From NCBI RefSeq assembly GCF_901933205.1, contig NC_044573.1, positions 62,797,993-62,861,992 on the forward strand: DNA of 64,000 nucleotides. Direction: 5' to 3'. Below the pieces are notes generated by a model. It worked only from the letters and a program-made list of their open reading frames with translations. It was not told the DNA's origin and searched no databases. The stretch comes from Camarhynchus parvulus (Eukaryota > Chordata > Aves > Passeriformes > Thraupidae). Both the position numbers and the translations under genes were made by a program. Below, in pieces: positions 11,901 through 26,900 of this stretch (position 1 is the stretch's first letter; each line of letters begins with the position of its first letter).

Positions 11901-14900
11901 GCTGAGTCAGGGGAGGTTTAGATTAGACATCAGGAAAATGCTATTCATCCAGAGAGTGGTTGGGTACTGGTACAGGCTTCTCGAGGGAATGGTCACAGCA
12001 ACAAGCCTTTATGAGTTCAAGAAGCGTTTGGACAAGATTTTCAGGCACATGGTGTGACTTTTGGGGTGCCCTGAATAGGGCCAGGAGTTGAACTCGATGA
12101 TCCTGATGGGTGCCTTCCAACTTGGCTTATTCTGTGATTGTATAATAGAAGAGCAAAAGCCATGCACACAGACAAAGCAAAGTTAATTCACTGCATCCAG
12201 GTGGCAGGCAGGTGTTCAGCCATCTGCAGGAAAGCAGGACCCCATCACCTGTAATGGTTACTTAGGGAGACAAATGCAATCACAGAAATAATTAGGTTTG
12301 AAAAGACCTCAGATATCATTGAGTGCAGCCTTTGACTGAACACCACCATGTTAAATGTCATCATGTCAACATCACTAAGAATGTTCCTCCCCTTCCTTTT
12401 TCTTCCCCCCACTTTATATACTGAGCATGTCATATGGTGTAAAATATCCCTTTGGTCAGTTTGGGTCACCAGTCCCAGCTGTGTCTCCTCCCAGTTTCCC
12501 ATGCACTCCCTGCTTCCTTGCCAGGATAGCAGTAGGAAAGCAGAAAAGGCCAGATTGTGTAAGCTCTGCTCTGCTGACACAGATCTCTGGAACATCTTTA
12601 GGTTTTAGCTCTCTGAGCAGCACAAATCCAAAGCATAGCCCCATACCAGCCATGTGAAGAAAATTAATTCTACCCCAGCCAAAATAAGCACAAAATTCCA
12701 TCAGTAAATAGAATGTTTTGTATAAAGCAGAATGTCATCAGCTTTAGGACTGCTTCTCCAGTTTAATTGTCTTAGGAAAAGACATATTTATGTAGTCTTT
12801 TCTTATGAGGTCTGCCAGAAATACATGTGGCAATGGAGTTGGGGCTGCATGATCTTTGAGGTCCCTTTCAACTCAAACTATTCTGTCAGTGTATGATCAT
12901 TATAGAATAACACTAATTTTTCATTTCTTCTAGATAAAGATCTTGACAAGCTCTTAAAACTCTTAAGAAGTCCAGACAAGCCAACCGGGTGGGCAGAAGT
13001 TTGTAGAAAACAGTTCTGCAAAGTCATGAAAACCAGACCAGATAGCATCAGTGGACCAAGTGAGTATGATTTAGGAAGTTTAACAAAGAAAGCAGACAAA
13101 AGACCACTAATAAGCAACTCTTCTTATTATTTTCATTGAGGAGTACATTATCTATACAAATAGTCCCTAATTTTGTGTTGATTGTGAAAACTATTTCAAT
13201 GGTATTTTCCCAAGAAAGCAAGGTTTATGCATTTTATGTCTTATTTTTCATTTTATGACTGTTATCCCTCTATGTTGTCAGTGAAATTTGAAAGAAAAAG
13301 AGGGCTCAAATGCAAGTCTTTGTTCCAAATCTCTAAAGGGACCATTATTGAGATACTGAGAAAATGAAAATGAAAGCCTGAAAGAAAACAGACTTTTCTC
13401 AGAGATTAGTGAATGAGTTAACATGGGTTGGGAAATTATATTAATGGGCAATTTCTGTAAAAAAATATCAGAATTAAGCCATACTAAACATTAAAGAATT
13501 AGTTCATTCAGGTTTTTCTTAATTTTCATATGCATTTCTAATGAACAGTGTGATCATGCAGGATCATTGCTATAGCTCAGTTAAAAAAACCAAAGCAAAA
13601 ACACAGATCATCCATATGACATAAATCATCAGAAGTAAGACATAGTAATTCCCTTGTGATATATAAGCTTGTGTAGCCATAAAGAAGTGAAGTGTTCTCA
13701 GAAATTTCAGGCTTCTATTCCTATAGGAATTCTGATTATGGTCAGTATGTAGTCCAACTTGTTGTTTACAGGTGCCCAAGGTTTCCCTTTATGTTATTTA
13801 GATAAGCAGTTAATACAACTGGCTGTTGCGAATCTCTTCAGATGTTCTGTATCTGCTTGGAGATATTTCCGAAGCAGCAAAATATCTGCAGCTCTGTGGT
13901 TTCAGACAACATCATGTTCACTGAATCCACTTTACAAGAGACAGTTGTGCTGCTGTGTATCTTTTGCAGCATGCAAAGCTCTCCCAAGTTTCAGAGGAGT
14001 GTGAGACTTCAGTCCAGATGCCCAGAAATCAAAACTTTCTCTATAGTTACAGATGGAGCAATCTCCATGGTTTACAGAACAAAGATGTACACTTGTGCTT
14101 TGTTTACTGGGCCCATTCTGAGGGGGACTGACATTAACAGGAGTTAAACCAGAATATAATGAGCAAAGATAACATTAGACTCAAGGACTGTATGGAGTAA
14201 TGTGTATCGATTTGTTAAAAATATTTTGTGATCTGGTGTCAGGATTACCAGATGCTGAATCTATAGAACCTGCTCAAACTCCATCAAAAAATTCTTGAGC
14301 AAACTGTACAGTATCAATATCTCTAATTCACCCTTCCCATGTTGATTACTCTCCCATCAACTTGGTCAATAAGAAACTACAACAAAGACATTCTTCCAGT
14401 CATTCCTTCCATAAAGGTGCCACAGATCTGTGGGTGTTAGGGTGTATAGCTCCATGTTTTCTTTGGGTCACTTATCAGCCAGAGAACCATAACCTTTGGC
14501 CAGGTTATGTCTTGGCTTCTTTTGGACTACTCATTACAGTATTTGTGGCCTCCCTGAAGTGTCTTTAGTACATCTAGAAAAGAACTTTCTGTGTATTTGC
14601 ATCTAAGCTTTGGCAGAAAAAGAAGCAGGCAAATCAACTCCTCTGAACAAGAGCTTAGATTTGTGTAGAAAGTCAGTACTCTGTATGAATTTAGGCTTAG
14701 CATAGTGCATGTTCAAATAGTTCACATGAGTGAGAGGTGGCTTGTAGTTTTGGTTTTTTTATTTCTTTTAAACCAGAATCTCATCTTGACTATTTTAGCC
14801 ATGTCTTTTTCAATTATCTCCTCCTTTTTGTCCTTCAGATATGGCAGAATGTTGTTTTCCATTCCAGCAACTTCTTTTTTCATCTGTTCCCAGTTAACAT

Positions 14901-17900
14901 TGTATCAGTATCTGACTTCTGGGCAGATTCAGCATCCTTATTCCACTCCCCTTTTAGGAGAATTTAAACCCAAAGCAAAATAAATTAAGGGTGTTGCAGA
15001 GATTATATCAATTATATGCTAACATTCTTCCCTTCATAATGAGATACTCTGTCCCCAAATCCTATTCTTCTAAGCTTTATATTCATATGTGATATGGACA
15101 GGGATAGTAAACTTGGCTAAAATTACTTGCTCCATAGAGTCTTTCAGATTTTCTATCACCTATCTCCCTGAGGATCTGGATTTAGATCTCCAATATTCTT
15201 TAGGGCCTATTAATTTACCTCTAAATTGTTTTTTCTTAATAAAAACCAACCAAGCAAGAAAAGAAAATACAGCAGCTCTTGAGCTTGCATGTAAGAACTT
15301 ACTGTAAAACATAGGGATTTTCTCCAGCTTTTATAAATGAAATGTTTGATGTAAGCAGAGTGGCTACAGTAAACACAGTGTTCTGGAATCCTTTATCTGC
15401 ATCATCTGAGATAGCTCTATCAAAACACGTTGACAAAAAATACAGTGAGCCTTTGAGGCAGTGTCATTGTTTGTGATGTATGTGTGCTGCAGCCTTTAGC
15501 AATTGCAACAAAAAGTTGAAACTAACTGCAGGACTTTCCCTATAGGATAAAGAACCCATGACTGTTGTATGCTGTAGTAGTGGTTTTAGTTCAGGATAAT
15601 GAAATGCTGATATTGTATTTTCAAAAGAAGTTTTTAGGATAATACAAATTAGATGTTTGCGTTTTTATTTTTATGTCCTTGATTTTCCAAGGAAGCTTGT
15701 TAGAAGTTGAGTGAAACGGTGGGTCTTTATGTTATGCAGAAAAAACAATTGCCGATCACAAATTCTTTCTTCTGACCCCCAATCAGTTTGGAGCCACTGT
15801 AAGCAGTGGCACATGAGTGCACATGAATGTCTGTGCAGGTGTGTGAAGATTTGGTTTGGTTTGAAGGGCTGTTTTTTCCATTAATAAAGAAAATACTTTT
15901 ATATTGATATAACATATGCAATGTTCATCGCTAATGGAAGCACTGTCAGAATTTTTGTCCTGTTTTCTTCTTTTCAGAGAAAATGTAGGTTGTTCATTTG
16001 TCATTTTAATGTACAATAATTGAAAGTCCTCCTTGTTCTTGCCATCAGTAATGGAATTGCTAACTCTGTTTTTCATATACTTATTAAACTGAAGTATGGT
16101 TGATGGAGTTGAAAATTCTGACACTACTCCTGCAAAAAAGTAATCTGTGCAAGATGTTCACTCTTGAATTTCTAGCCTCCAACAGAAGTCACAAAACCAC
16201 AGAATCCCTTCCACTCAGCGGAGTTGGAAGAGACTGTCAAGGATCATTGAGTCCAACACCTGGCCCTGCACAGGACCATCCCCAAGAGTCACACCTTGTG
16301 CCTGAGAGCAGAACTGCTGTTAAAAAAATCCTTTGTATTTTCTTTTAAACTCCTCTGAAGCATCTGGACCATAGAACATGGTCCAATAACAGTAGTTATA
16401 TTATAGGATTTTTAAAAGTCTGATATTTTTTGCTTTTTCATCTTTTTAACTTAAAACTTTCAGAGTAGGAATTAGGTTAGTGCTCGTGGTTGTTACCTAT
16501 TAAAACAGTTTTAACAACATGATTTTTTTAAATCAGCGTTCTTATGCAGTTTTGAAGCTGTTTCAGTTACCTTCCTTTTGTACGCTACTTCTTCAAGGAA
16601 AAAGAAAACCATGGAGGAAAGTAGGTGTTTTATAAGCATACTGCAGTAATTTAAGAAATATCTGTTTATTTTGTATATGATGACGCACACCTAAATTAAA
16701 ATTCTGTTTATTTTGTGTGTAAGAATTAAATTTCCATGAGACTATTTCTAGACTCTTAAAAACTTCAATACTAACACAGCCAAGCTACCATAATTTAAGA
16801 AAATCAACATTTTCACTGTATTGGTAGGCCACATAAACTTTACCTGAAAATTTTGACTCTTACAGCAATACTGACTGTACTGTACAATGAACCTGCCTAA
16901 ATGTCTTTTGTCTAGTTTTCCAGTTAAATGAAGAATCACTCTAGTAGTGTCTATAGTAGTGTCCAAATGGCAGCTAAATGATGTAGTATTGAAAGAAGAA
17001 AATTCAAATAGCTACTTGTCATTTCACATGGACATTTCTTTGGAAAAGGCTGTGTCCTGTGAAAACCATTTATTTAAGTATTAACCACTTGTGTTTTGAG
17101 ACACGTTCTTGTGTGTCTTCGTCTCTCAAATTTGATGAAAATATTTTCAAAGATCCTGATAGGCGCTTAGATAAATACTTTCAAATGGTTGAAATCAATT
17201 TAGTGCTTGAGTTTCAAAATATTGCTTAGCCATTGAACTCTCACTTCTATTCACTCAAGCACTGAATTGAAGTATTCACCTGCTAGGTCAAGCATGTGGT
17301 TGCCTTATGACAAAAAGAGAAGAAATGTACAGTGTGCCAACTTGGTCTTAAATTTTCTGAGTTATGGGATATTTGAGTCTTAACATAGTTCTCATTTATT
17401 ATTATAGTATGGCATATTTCAGTAATCACTGTACTAATAGCCATACAGTAAATATATAGCTAGTTACAAACTTAAAGTCTAATTTCTGCTTTTTGCTGTC
17501 TGCAGTTGTAGGAATAGACACATTTGCTCATTTTACACAAATATTTGTTATATTGTTTGTGAGCCAAATTCCACTAAGCATATTAGTGAGGATTAGTGAG
17601 TTTGTATATTCTTCAAAAAATAATAATAGTTACTCTTCTGTAAAGTAAATTGCTTTTTTTAGTCCCATGTGTTTTATTAACCATGATTAAAAGTAGCTAT
17701 GTTATATTTAATTAGCAGTTTCATTTCACTGTAAAAGTGCATAAGAATATAAATTACACATGTAGGTTTTTAGTTTTAATTTAGTAGTCCCTTGCAATGC
17801 AAAATTAATTTTGTTACCGTTACAGTTGGAACTCTAACTGTAAATTCATGTTTAGCTGTTGTAGTGAAACTTTTTTAGCATTACCAAAACACAGCCTTTT

Positions 17901-20900
17901 AAAAACTTTTTTTGGGACTCATTCAGTGTAATTTCTGTAAATATTTTAGGCAATTAATCAAGACAAAAAAGATTGTGATTTAATGTCAGTATGTTAGCTT
18001 AAAATAATTGGAAGAAGAATTAATTATCTTTATTATATCTTTTTTTTTCATTGTTTTTCTGGCATAACAAGAATCAGAGTGTGGGTGGAAATTCTGTCTT
18101 TCTCCTCCTCCTCATTCCCAAAAGAGCATGCACTGTTTTAACTGCTTATGTCAGTTTTCCTGTCATCATGGCTAACTCAGGAGGTTTCTAGCTTACTCCG
18201 TTGCCCCCTCTAGCATGTGTCGCTGCTCTGCCTCACTTGTGCTGCTGCAGCTGCTCCTACCACTATGTGCTTAAACAGTGTAGTGGTATTGGTACCGGTG
18301 GTACTGGGTGCTCCTTATGGTCCCTTTCAACCCCTGCCATTCTATGATTTTTGAATTGTTCAATTTAAAAGCAGAAAACCCACCTGGGCAGTGGGTGCCT
18401 GGAGTTATGTGCAAGAATAGGGGAACAGGAGCTGGAGCTTCATTGCTATTAGCTGGAAGTGCTGCTAGGGAAATGGTAATATGGTCTTTAAACAGGAAAT
18501 CCCACAGGTGGCAGCAGTTGTTACTCTCTAAATACACTCCCTTGCTTTGCATTCTTGTGAGAAGTACCAGTATGCATATCTGTATGCTTTATATCCTATT
18601 TATGGAGCCAACAGCAGGTGTTTTAGGATAGCATTTACTTATAAAAGAAGTTCATTGTTGCTATCTTAAATTCCTAATATGGCTTACTTATAGGGCTTAT
18701 GCAGGCCTCCTCTGTGCAGTTTGTGTGAAGGCTTCCTTGTAACCTTTGTTTAAACTTGTATGGTGTCATGTGCTCAGTTGCCATAGCCTCAGACTTCGGG
18801 AATTGAGGCATCAGGGACAGTTGGGATAATGATTTGTCACTGAGAGGTCTTGCTAACTTCCTGGCTAACATCCTATCAAGGTGGGAGATAAGATTGCCTC
18901 CATAGTGAACAAATGTCAGCATCGGACTTGACTGTGCAGTGTCTGCAGACACAAAGTTCCATGGCAAGAACTGAAGAAGGACATTATGGTCATCATTAAA
19001 TACAGAATTTCCAAAATTAAATACTCCTATTGCGTAAATTTAAGTGAATAATTTTTATCTTGTGATGTCACAGGTAGTATTACATTGAGGTTTGTTGGAA
19101 ACCGCCCTTACACTTCATGTGCTTTTGTTAGCATAATTTTGGGATGGTGTCAGCTTTTTGTTCTGCATGGGTCATTGAATTTATTTGGGGTATTTGGTTG
19201 GTTGGTTTGTTTTGTGGTTTGTTCATTTTATTGTTTTCCTTTCCTGTCTCTATACACAGACAAATGTGGTAAGATATTATAGTTTAATTATAGTTAATTT
19301 TCATTTCATATTGAAACCTGTAACAAATTCTGAAGTAATCCTTGGAGGATATGAAGATAATATGCGATTCTCTTTCTGTTTACACTGAATATATTCTCAG
19401 TAAAGCTATTAAAATTTAATTTGAGTTAGGAATGGTGTTAGGAATGTAAAAGTGCAATGCATGTTTTGAGTTGTTCCCCCATAAAAATATGAATAAATAT
19501 GCAGGAATTTAAATAACTTTACTTTCCCACATATTGTCATTTAGTTAGGTGACATAGTTCTATATTTTGTTTGTTTTTAATGGGTTTTTACTTCTTGCAG
19601 TTTTGGCAGAATTAATTGAAAAGTTCGTGTCACATCTTTCTGAAAGCAAAACAGATTGTTATTTCAGCACAGGAAGCTATAAAGGTCAGTCTCCTAATAA
19701 TTTATTGCCATGCAGCTTCTTCATATTTAAATTGCCTTTCTTCTAAATGTATCTGTATCATTTTGGGGGTTGTTTAAAATGTTCTTTAACAGCTCAGAAA
19801 TTCATTACTTCACTGGTGGGAAATACCTCACTTTGGAGAAGAAAATTATGTGCTCAAGTGGCTTTCACATTTCTGTGTGTAAAATGGAAGGAGGAAGATG
19901 CAGAGCAGGTGAGGATGAGATTCAGAGTATTTGTTGACACCTATTATAGATGATTTGCAAAGCTGGTGGCATACATATTTAAGATGTTGTAAGCAATTTG
20001 GCTCACCTTTGAAAGCCCCACAAAGGTATACACTTTATATTGTATTAAGGGATATGTATTAAAGAACTGTTATTGTTGCCAGAGTAACCTGAGTGTTAGT
20101 TTTGTACAGATGTTGTGCTTACAGCCAAGAATAAAGGATGAATGATAACGTTGATTTATTCTGAGTGTAAAGTCAGGTTTTTTAATACTGTGAAGCACTG
20201 GTAAAATTAGAAGATTTAGAACCCATGTAAATATCTGCTGGAAGATGCACTTTCATTCTTCTTTGTCCATGACTCTTCTCTCAGGTTGTAGTTCAGCCAT
20301 TTAGAGTACTTATTCTGTTACTAACTGTGGAGAATTGAGCCTGCTTTGGGGAGAGTCTGTTGTTTATACTGATATTTTACTCTCTTATTCATAGTATGCA
20401 GATATAGTATCCTTGGAGACTTGGGGCCTGCCTTTGAAGTTTCAAAGTATAAAACCCCTTTAGAAATTTTAGAAGCTGTCTTTCTTTATATTTAGTGGCC
20501 TTTACCTTCCAAAAGCTTGCAAACAGGATACCCTTAATTTCATTTGAGAATCTGTCTCTTTGCTTTAGTAAGAGAGTTGTTGATGGGACAGTTATTTCTA
20601 TCACAATTTTATTTTTTCTTAAAAGATACTGATATCTTTGTCAAGGACAAGATATTTGTCTTGTCCTGAATTACTTTTCAACTTCTCATGAGGCATAATA
20701 AGCAATGAAGTAATTCTATGGACTCAAAAAGGCTTGCTAATTACATATTTCTGAGACTTCCTTATTCAAATAATAATTTTGGTTGTTCCTTTAAAAGCTA
20801 AACATGCAAAAACTGACTAGAGGAAGAAGAAACATCTGACTTGCATCCTCTGAATGTCTGCCCAGCAAAGACAGCCATCCTGCTCTTCCTTAATTATGAT

Positions 20901-23900
20901 AGCTAAGTGCTTCCATCTAATGCGAAAGATCTCTAAAGAGAAGTAGTAGGCCTTACTCCATTCCCTTAGTCATCAAGTACCTTGCTTTTAATCCATTCCT
21001 GTCAAAGCTGGGATTTAAAATACATTCAGGAAGGTTGAACCTAGATCTTCTGTTTAATTGATTTCACCATGAACCACTGATTAGACAGAGGTGGCATCAA
21101 CACTGCATTATTTATCTAAAATTTAATGTCAACTTCGAAGAAAACAAAGTTTGAAAATTCTGTGACAATTGCAGATAATTTTCTAATTATCTAGAATGAA
21201 AAATCCAAAAGAGTAGATACGAAACCAAAGATAACGTAGTGAAAACCTCAGTTCTTGGTTTTCTTGAGCCTTAAAGATTTTCTTTTAATGATAAAACAAC
21301 TCTGTCTAATAGTTATTTTTGTATTTTCTGTATGAGGGAGTTTTTGGGTCTTATACAGGCACTGCTAGATTAGACTAGATTAATTTTGGATAAGTTTGCC
21401 TGTTGGATTATCAAATAAAGGCTCCAACATTTAATGGGCTGTCTAAGAAAGAGTTTTCATGTGCAAATGCTTTTGATATTCCATATGCTTTAATGAAGAA
21501 AAGCTTGGAAATGGGAGAATAAGAAGTCTTCTCAAAGGTAGTCAGTAATCTGGTGGTAAGAGGTAGGCAGAGTGCTGGCGGCGCCCTATAGAGTTCTTTC
21601 CCTGTCAGCAACAGCACTATCACAAACTTCTTTTGTGAAGAGTTCTCTAGCCCAGGAAAGAGTGTTGCTCAGGCAAACACCATGTATCATCAAAGGTTTC
21701 TTTTAACTTTTATAGGAAAACAGTTATTAAAACTACACAGGACCTTTTCCTGACAGGTCTAGCAGCAAGGGTTAACCAGGGAAGTTAGTTTAGGCCAATA
21801 AATTCATGCTGATTGACATGAAACAAAAGTCTGGCTCTAAAACTGAATCTGTGATCATATTCTAATTCTACTCTGAAACAGTAAAAGGACATGATTTTAA
21901 GAATGGGTCATATAGCTAAAATGACGTTCATTTTGGGTTCTTTTTACATCATAAAACAAACAATATGGCCTACCTATGAAGGGAGAGTAATGTGCATTGA
22001 GAACCCAGGATGCATTATGCTTCCTATGTTTGTACCAAAGGGACAACAACACACACTCAAATCTTTATCAGACCTTATTTGTTTAAAATTAGATTTCTCA
22101 CTGATTGAATAATGATTGGCCAGATTTCTGTACATTTCCCAAGGTTTTCTGATAGTCTTTATGAAGCATTGCAATTGCTTCAAGGACAATTATTGAATGC
22201 CATGTTATTTCACGGTATGTTTTTCATATCCTCCTGTAAGAGACATCTAACCTAAATCCTGAAACTAGTTACAGTAGAGATGTTTTTTTGTATGAGGTAA
22301 AGCTAATGAGTTGTTAGAAGGTAACAAAATAAATTTGGGTCTGAGGAACTGAAAGCCAGTTTCTGATAGTTGTTTCATTTCAATGAAGAAAAGTCACATT
22401 TTTCATGAAAGTGGATTCAGTACAGCACATAGATATTCAGCATTTATCATGTTTCCTGAAATTAGAATTTGATTATCTTAAAAAAATGACAGCCTTGTAA
22501 ACCTGTAGCTAGTTGTAATTAGAATAACACAGTCATCCATCTGTCATGGAACCCCTCAGGATTTCAGTCTCTTATAAAGTTTGCAAATATGGAAAAATTA
22601 AATTAGATTGGGTTGTTACCATTTTCAAGATAAGAGAGAAGGAAAAAATATCTGATAAAAAACTATGCAGTTGCAATATTCAATTATAAACAGTAACACA
22701 AATCTTACATGAAGTTTACTTTCTGCTAGCAGCAACAATACTGCTGTGATGTTTATTCAGATGACTGAATCTGTGCATATGTTGATGATCTCTGTCTGTC
22801 CCCTTTCCTAGAATTAATAATTTCTAGTTTGCTTTTATTTTTTCTTTCTCCTTTATAAACCCTAAAACATTGAAAACCAAATCATCGGTGTCTAGATGTG
22901 ATAGGTAATAAAATGGCAAGAAACTGACATTTGCTGTAGTAGTAAATACCAGGCATTATATATTAGGTATAAGAGGTTCCTAAAATAGCCTCTTCCCTTT
23001 CTGTTAGCAAATTCCAGTTCAATGTAACAGAAATGCTTTGTGAAAATGTCTTAGTTTTCTCAAGGTTTAAACAACCCATTTATCAGAGAAATGTGAAGTC
23101 ATCTAATGTATTGGTGTCTTGTGCTTCTTAATTGATCTCCATGATGTGTTGCAGACCATGATGTGTTGCAGACACTTGGGACTGCTGCAATGTTTTGTGA
23201 TCAGCAGGTTTTTTTTGGGAGCTCTGCTTTTGCAGATGACCTTGCAGTCAAATCCTCTGTTTCCACTGGACTTTGTCTCTGAAACAGCTCTGCCATTTAC
23301 TGCCAAAGGGACAGAACCTCCGGGATTTCAGGTCTTGGCCATAAAACTCAAATGTCATGGTGTGTTTCTTCTCCTAGATGAGCCTAAGTTCTCTGACTGA
23401 ACAAAATCTCTAGGAGCTTTCTACCATTTAATGAGCTTTTAATCTTCAAAGGGTCAGGTGTGTCAGGTAACAAACTGAGAAATTTTAAAAACACCAGGGG
23501 GAATGTATCAATATAGAGCTGTTCAGAAGGAGCAGCGAACGAGAAACACAGGATTACAACCTGAAATTGTGCTGAAAGGGAAGGAGAAGGAAATGAATTT
23601 TTCCATTCTTTCTGCATCATTTGATAAATTCACTTCTTCAAACTGTCCACCATTTTGAAGATGCTGTTATCAGAAAGCATTTTACCCCTTGCCAGTTTAG
23701 GTAACTCGATGGAAAATGTGGTTCATTCTTAATGAAGCTGTTGCCAGAAACGGCTTGAGTGTTCGAGATGATCATTACAGAAGTTGAAGTTCTACATATT
23801 AATATTTTGGTCTTGTATTGTTATGACAAGAGTACTGATGACATAACAGATACTTTAGATAGTCAAAGTAGAATTGTGCATAAGGTTACCTCTGAGAAGT

Positions 23901-26900
23901 CATCACCATTCTCCAGCAGTCACTCTTGGATCTTTTTTACATTGTCTCCAATCCCAGTTCAAATCCAACAGAAGTAATACTTTTCTTTGAAAAAGGATTA
24001 TTTTATAGATATTTCTAACAATGAGTGTGAGGTCAGACTGTCAGAAGTGTTCTAGATGAGTAGCCTGGTTGAAGGAGGTGACATAATGAAGAAACAGTAG
24101 CAAAATGGCAGAACAGATTATGGAGAAAAACTAGTAAATTTTGCTCTGCCACAAGTCTAAATAATGTTTAAAATAGAAAACTTTCATAAGAACATCAGAA
24201 TGAGAAAGGATAGTTACTGGCATAGCATAAAGATTAATATTGACTGCCTGGGTATCTGCCAATGGACAGGATTAGTGTTTAGTACCTGTTGAAGAGTAAG
24301 TGAAAACCTGCTGGTTTGTTAACAAAAATAATAAATCGTAGGAAAAAATTATGAGTTCCATAATTTCAGTTTATATGGACAAAGCCATAGACTAGAAATC
24401 TGATAGCAAATATACCTATATACTTCTAAGTATTTTAAAGCATTTGTGAGAATCATGCAGGTGGCTCTGTTATCATGGTATTTTCAGCTGTTTGCAGAAC
24501 CTTTACTTAAATATTTTCTTTGAACCAAAAGTCTTTTTCATCCATAGCACAAAACCTAATCTTTCTTATTGTCACTGAAGTTAAAATTTAGCATCCATTA
24601 GTATATTCCAAAGATTATTTATATAGACATAAAACCATTTGGCCTGGGCACCAGAGAAGTGAAAGAGCTAAACCAATAATGTGAGTGATATCTTTAGTAA
24701 TATTTTCTACTTAAGACAAAAGGGAAGCCAGTTGTGTCTTTGGTCTAACAGCACTTTAAACAGGGAAATAAATTAAATATTATCCAGAGACCATACAAGT
24801 TACATGACATATGCTGTAAAACTATTTCAGCTTGGTATCCTGTCATTTCAGGATATGAAATGTGATGAATGTGATGTAGCCCATTTTCTGAAATAACCAC
24901 AGAAAAGCTTTGTCATGGTAAGAGGAAAAATGAATAAGAAAGTAATCTTTAATATAAATTGTAAGCTTAATTGAAGTGTTGGCTGATCAGAAAGAATGCC
25001 ACAGGACTATGAATGAAAGTTAACTTATGCTGGAGTGCTTATAGCTATAGACTGGGTTTAATAATTTAAAAAATCATGCCTCATGGGAGTCTCTTTTTGT
25101 GCTCCTGAATGCTACAAAACATTTTGAAAAGTGCTGCCCATTGAGGTGCTTTCTAAGAATTTTCACAAATTGTAAATCAGCTCCTAGAGAATTTTGATAT
25201 CCTTGAAGTCACCAGTTTAATTTTGGCTTCTGTTTTACAGTGTTTTTCATTTTTAACGAAAAAAAGTGTGAAATACCTGTTCAACATAGATTTTTTTGCT
25301 TTAAGATAAATAAAAAGGAAGCTGTCAAAATATGTTGTTCATTCAATTTAATAATAGCCAAAGAGCTTTATCATATTATTAATTCACAGTTCAGAGAGGT
25401 GGTCTGGCCTTTGATGATGAATGGCATTCTTATTTAGAGAACTGATTTTTCTCCATGCCTTTTTGTTATGAAACCTTTTGTGTTTCAAGACAGTTATATG
25501 AGGTGTATTGAAAAATATTTGTCAAAACATTTTTGTATAAAATTAACTCAGTGCATTAAATCAGATATATGGGCATCATCACAATAGTACAGTCACAACA
25601 AGCAAGCTTTTTGTCCATGGATTGCAATATTCCGCTTGTTTTTCATAGTATTTTTCTAAGTTTAATGGAGCATTTAAGGTTTCTAGGTCCAGTTTTTAAT
25701 CAGTGGAAATAGTCCTTTGTGTATTCTAAATGACTTTACAGTGTTCTTAGGCCTAGTCTTCCCAGTTTGTTAAGTAATAAAAAAAAAGAGAAAATAAAAA
25801 CTTTTGACACAGGACAAAGAAGCCAAATTCTTGGATTAGCAGGATACAGAGCTGTGATTATGTGGAATACAGTGGTGTCTGAAAGCAAGAGGTTTTGCCT
25901 TGATAAGGTACTGTGTGCTAGAGAATTATTATTCAGTCTAGACTTCAAGTTAATTTTATCTTCCTTCACAATACAGAGAAAAATATCAGAAGGAAGTGTG
26001 GTGGAAAAAAAAAGCCCTTTCCAGCCACTAAGAAATTGTTACAATAGAGAAGAGAAGTCAATGGAAATCAGTGAAGTCAGTCGTGTTCTTTTAATGTTAA
26101 TGGACAATGAGTATTCAGTACTTGCTGTAAAGTGTTACAGAGCGGACGCTGGGGTCACACAGTGGGCTGTGATACAGCTTTTCTTTGTTATACCCTTGCT
26201 GTACTGGGATACCTGCATTGCCACCCATAAGAGGATCCACCTCAGAATGGAAGCAGGACCGCACTGGAGCTTAGAGATCATTGCTGTCCTTGCCCTCTGC
26301 TGCCATTAAACATGGTGGTGTTAGGACTGAATTAGTCATTAGCCACAGCCAATTCATTTAAATTCCCCCTATTTCCTAGGATGTATGTATGCCTCTTGCC
26401 TTCCCACTTGCACACACAAACTTGAAAATGTATTAACTTAGTATGGCAATTGCAGCCTGAGTAAACGGGTAACTTGGAACAGGAGCTGTAAAAAGTTATG
26501 AATGTTTCAGTTATCTCTGTGGGGTTTTAACTGAAATACCCTGTGACCTTATATGTATTCTTCCAAAGATTGCACTGCTGGTATGCTATGCAAAAGATAT
26601 ATGAACTTCTGTTCTTTGGATTGCAGAAAACTTCTCTGATGTGTGTTCATTGTTTCAGTCCCATCAGATTATTGAATAAGATAATTTTATTCAAGAGCAG
26701 TTGATATTTGTTATGTATAAATATATTGTCAAAGGTACAAGGTTAACTTCTCACAACCCTAACACTTAAATTATTATTCTCTGGGAAAGTTATAAAACAG
26801 GGTGGGGTTTTATTATTGCCGTACTTCCTCTGCAGAATTTTATTGCTTCATTGTTGAGCGTATTTTGCTGTATTATTTTCTTCATAAAAATTTTCCCTAC

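Larger units (their letters stand above)
5264..12933 (+). other. TBC1D32 intron with palindromes and retroelement cluster
   Basis: 7.7-kb intron. The part 5264-9990 is AT-rich, with a TTTG run at 9068-9087 and no recognised gene. A group of short palindromes lies at 10000-10055. From 11232 to about 12897 it is built of LTR and CR1 pieces, annotated separately. Confidence 0.75.
13060..19600 (+). other. TBC1D32 intron, 6.5 kb
   Basis: AT-rich intron holding two CR1 fragments (16189-16320 and 18297-18352) and an inverted repeat at 17195-17270. Several frames of 70-110 codons occur on both strands without splice signals or recognisable product. Confidence 0.75.
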
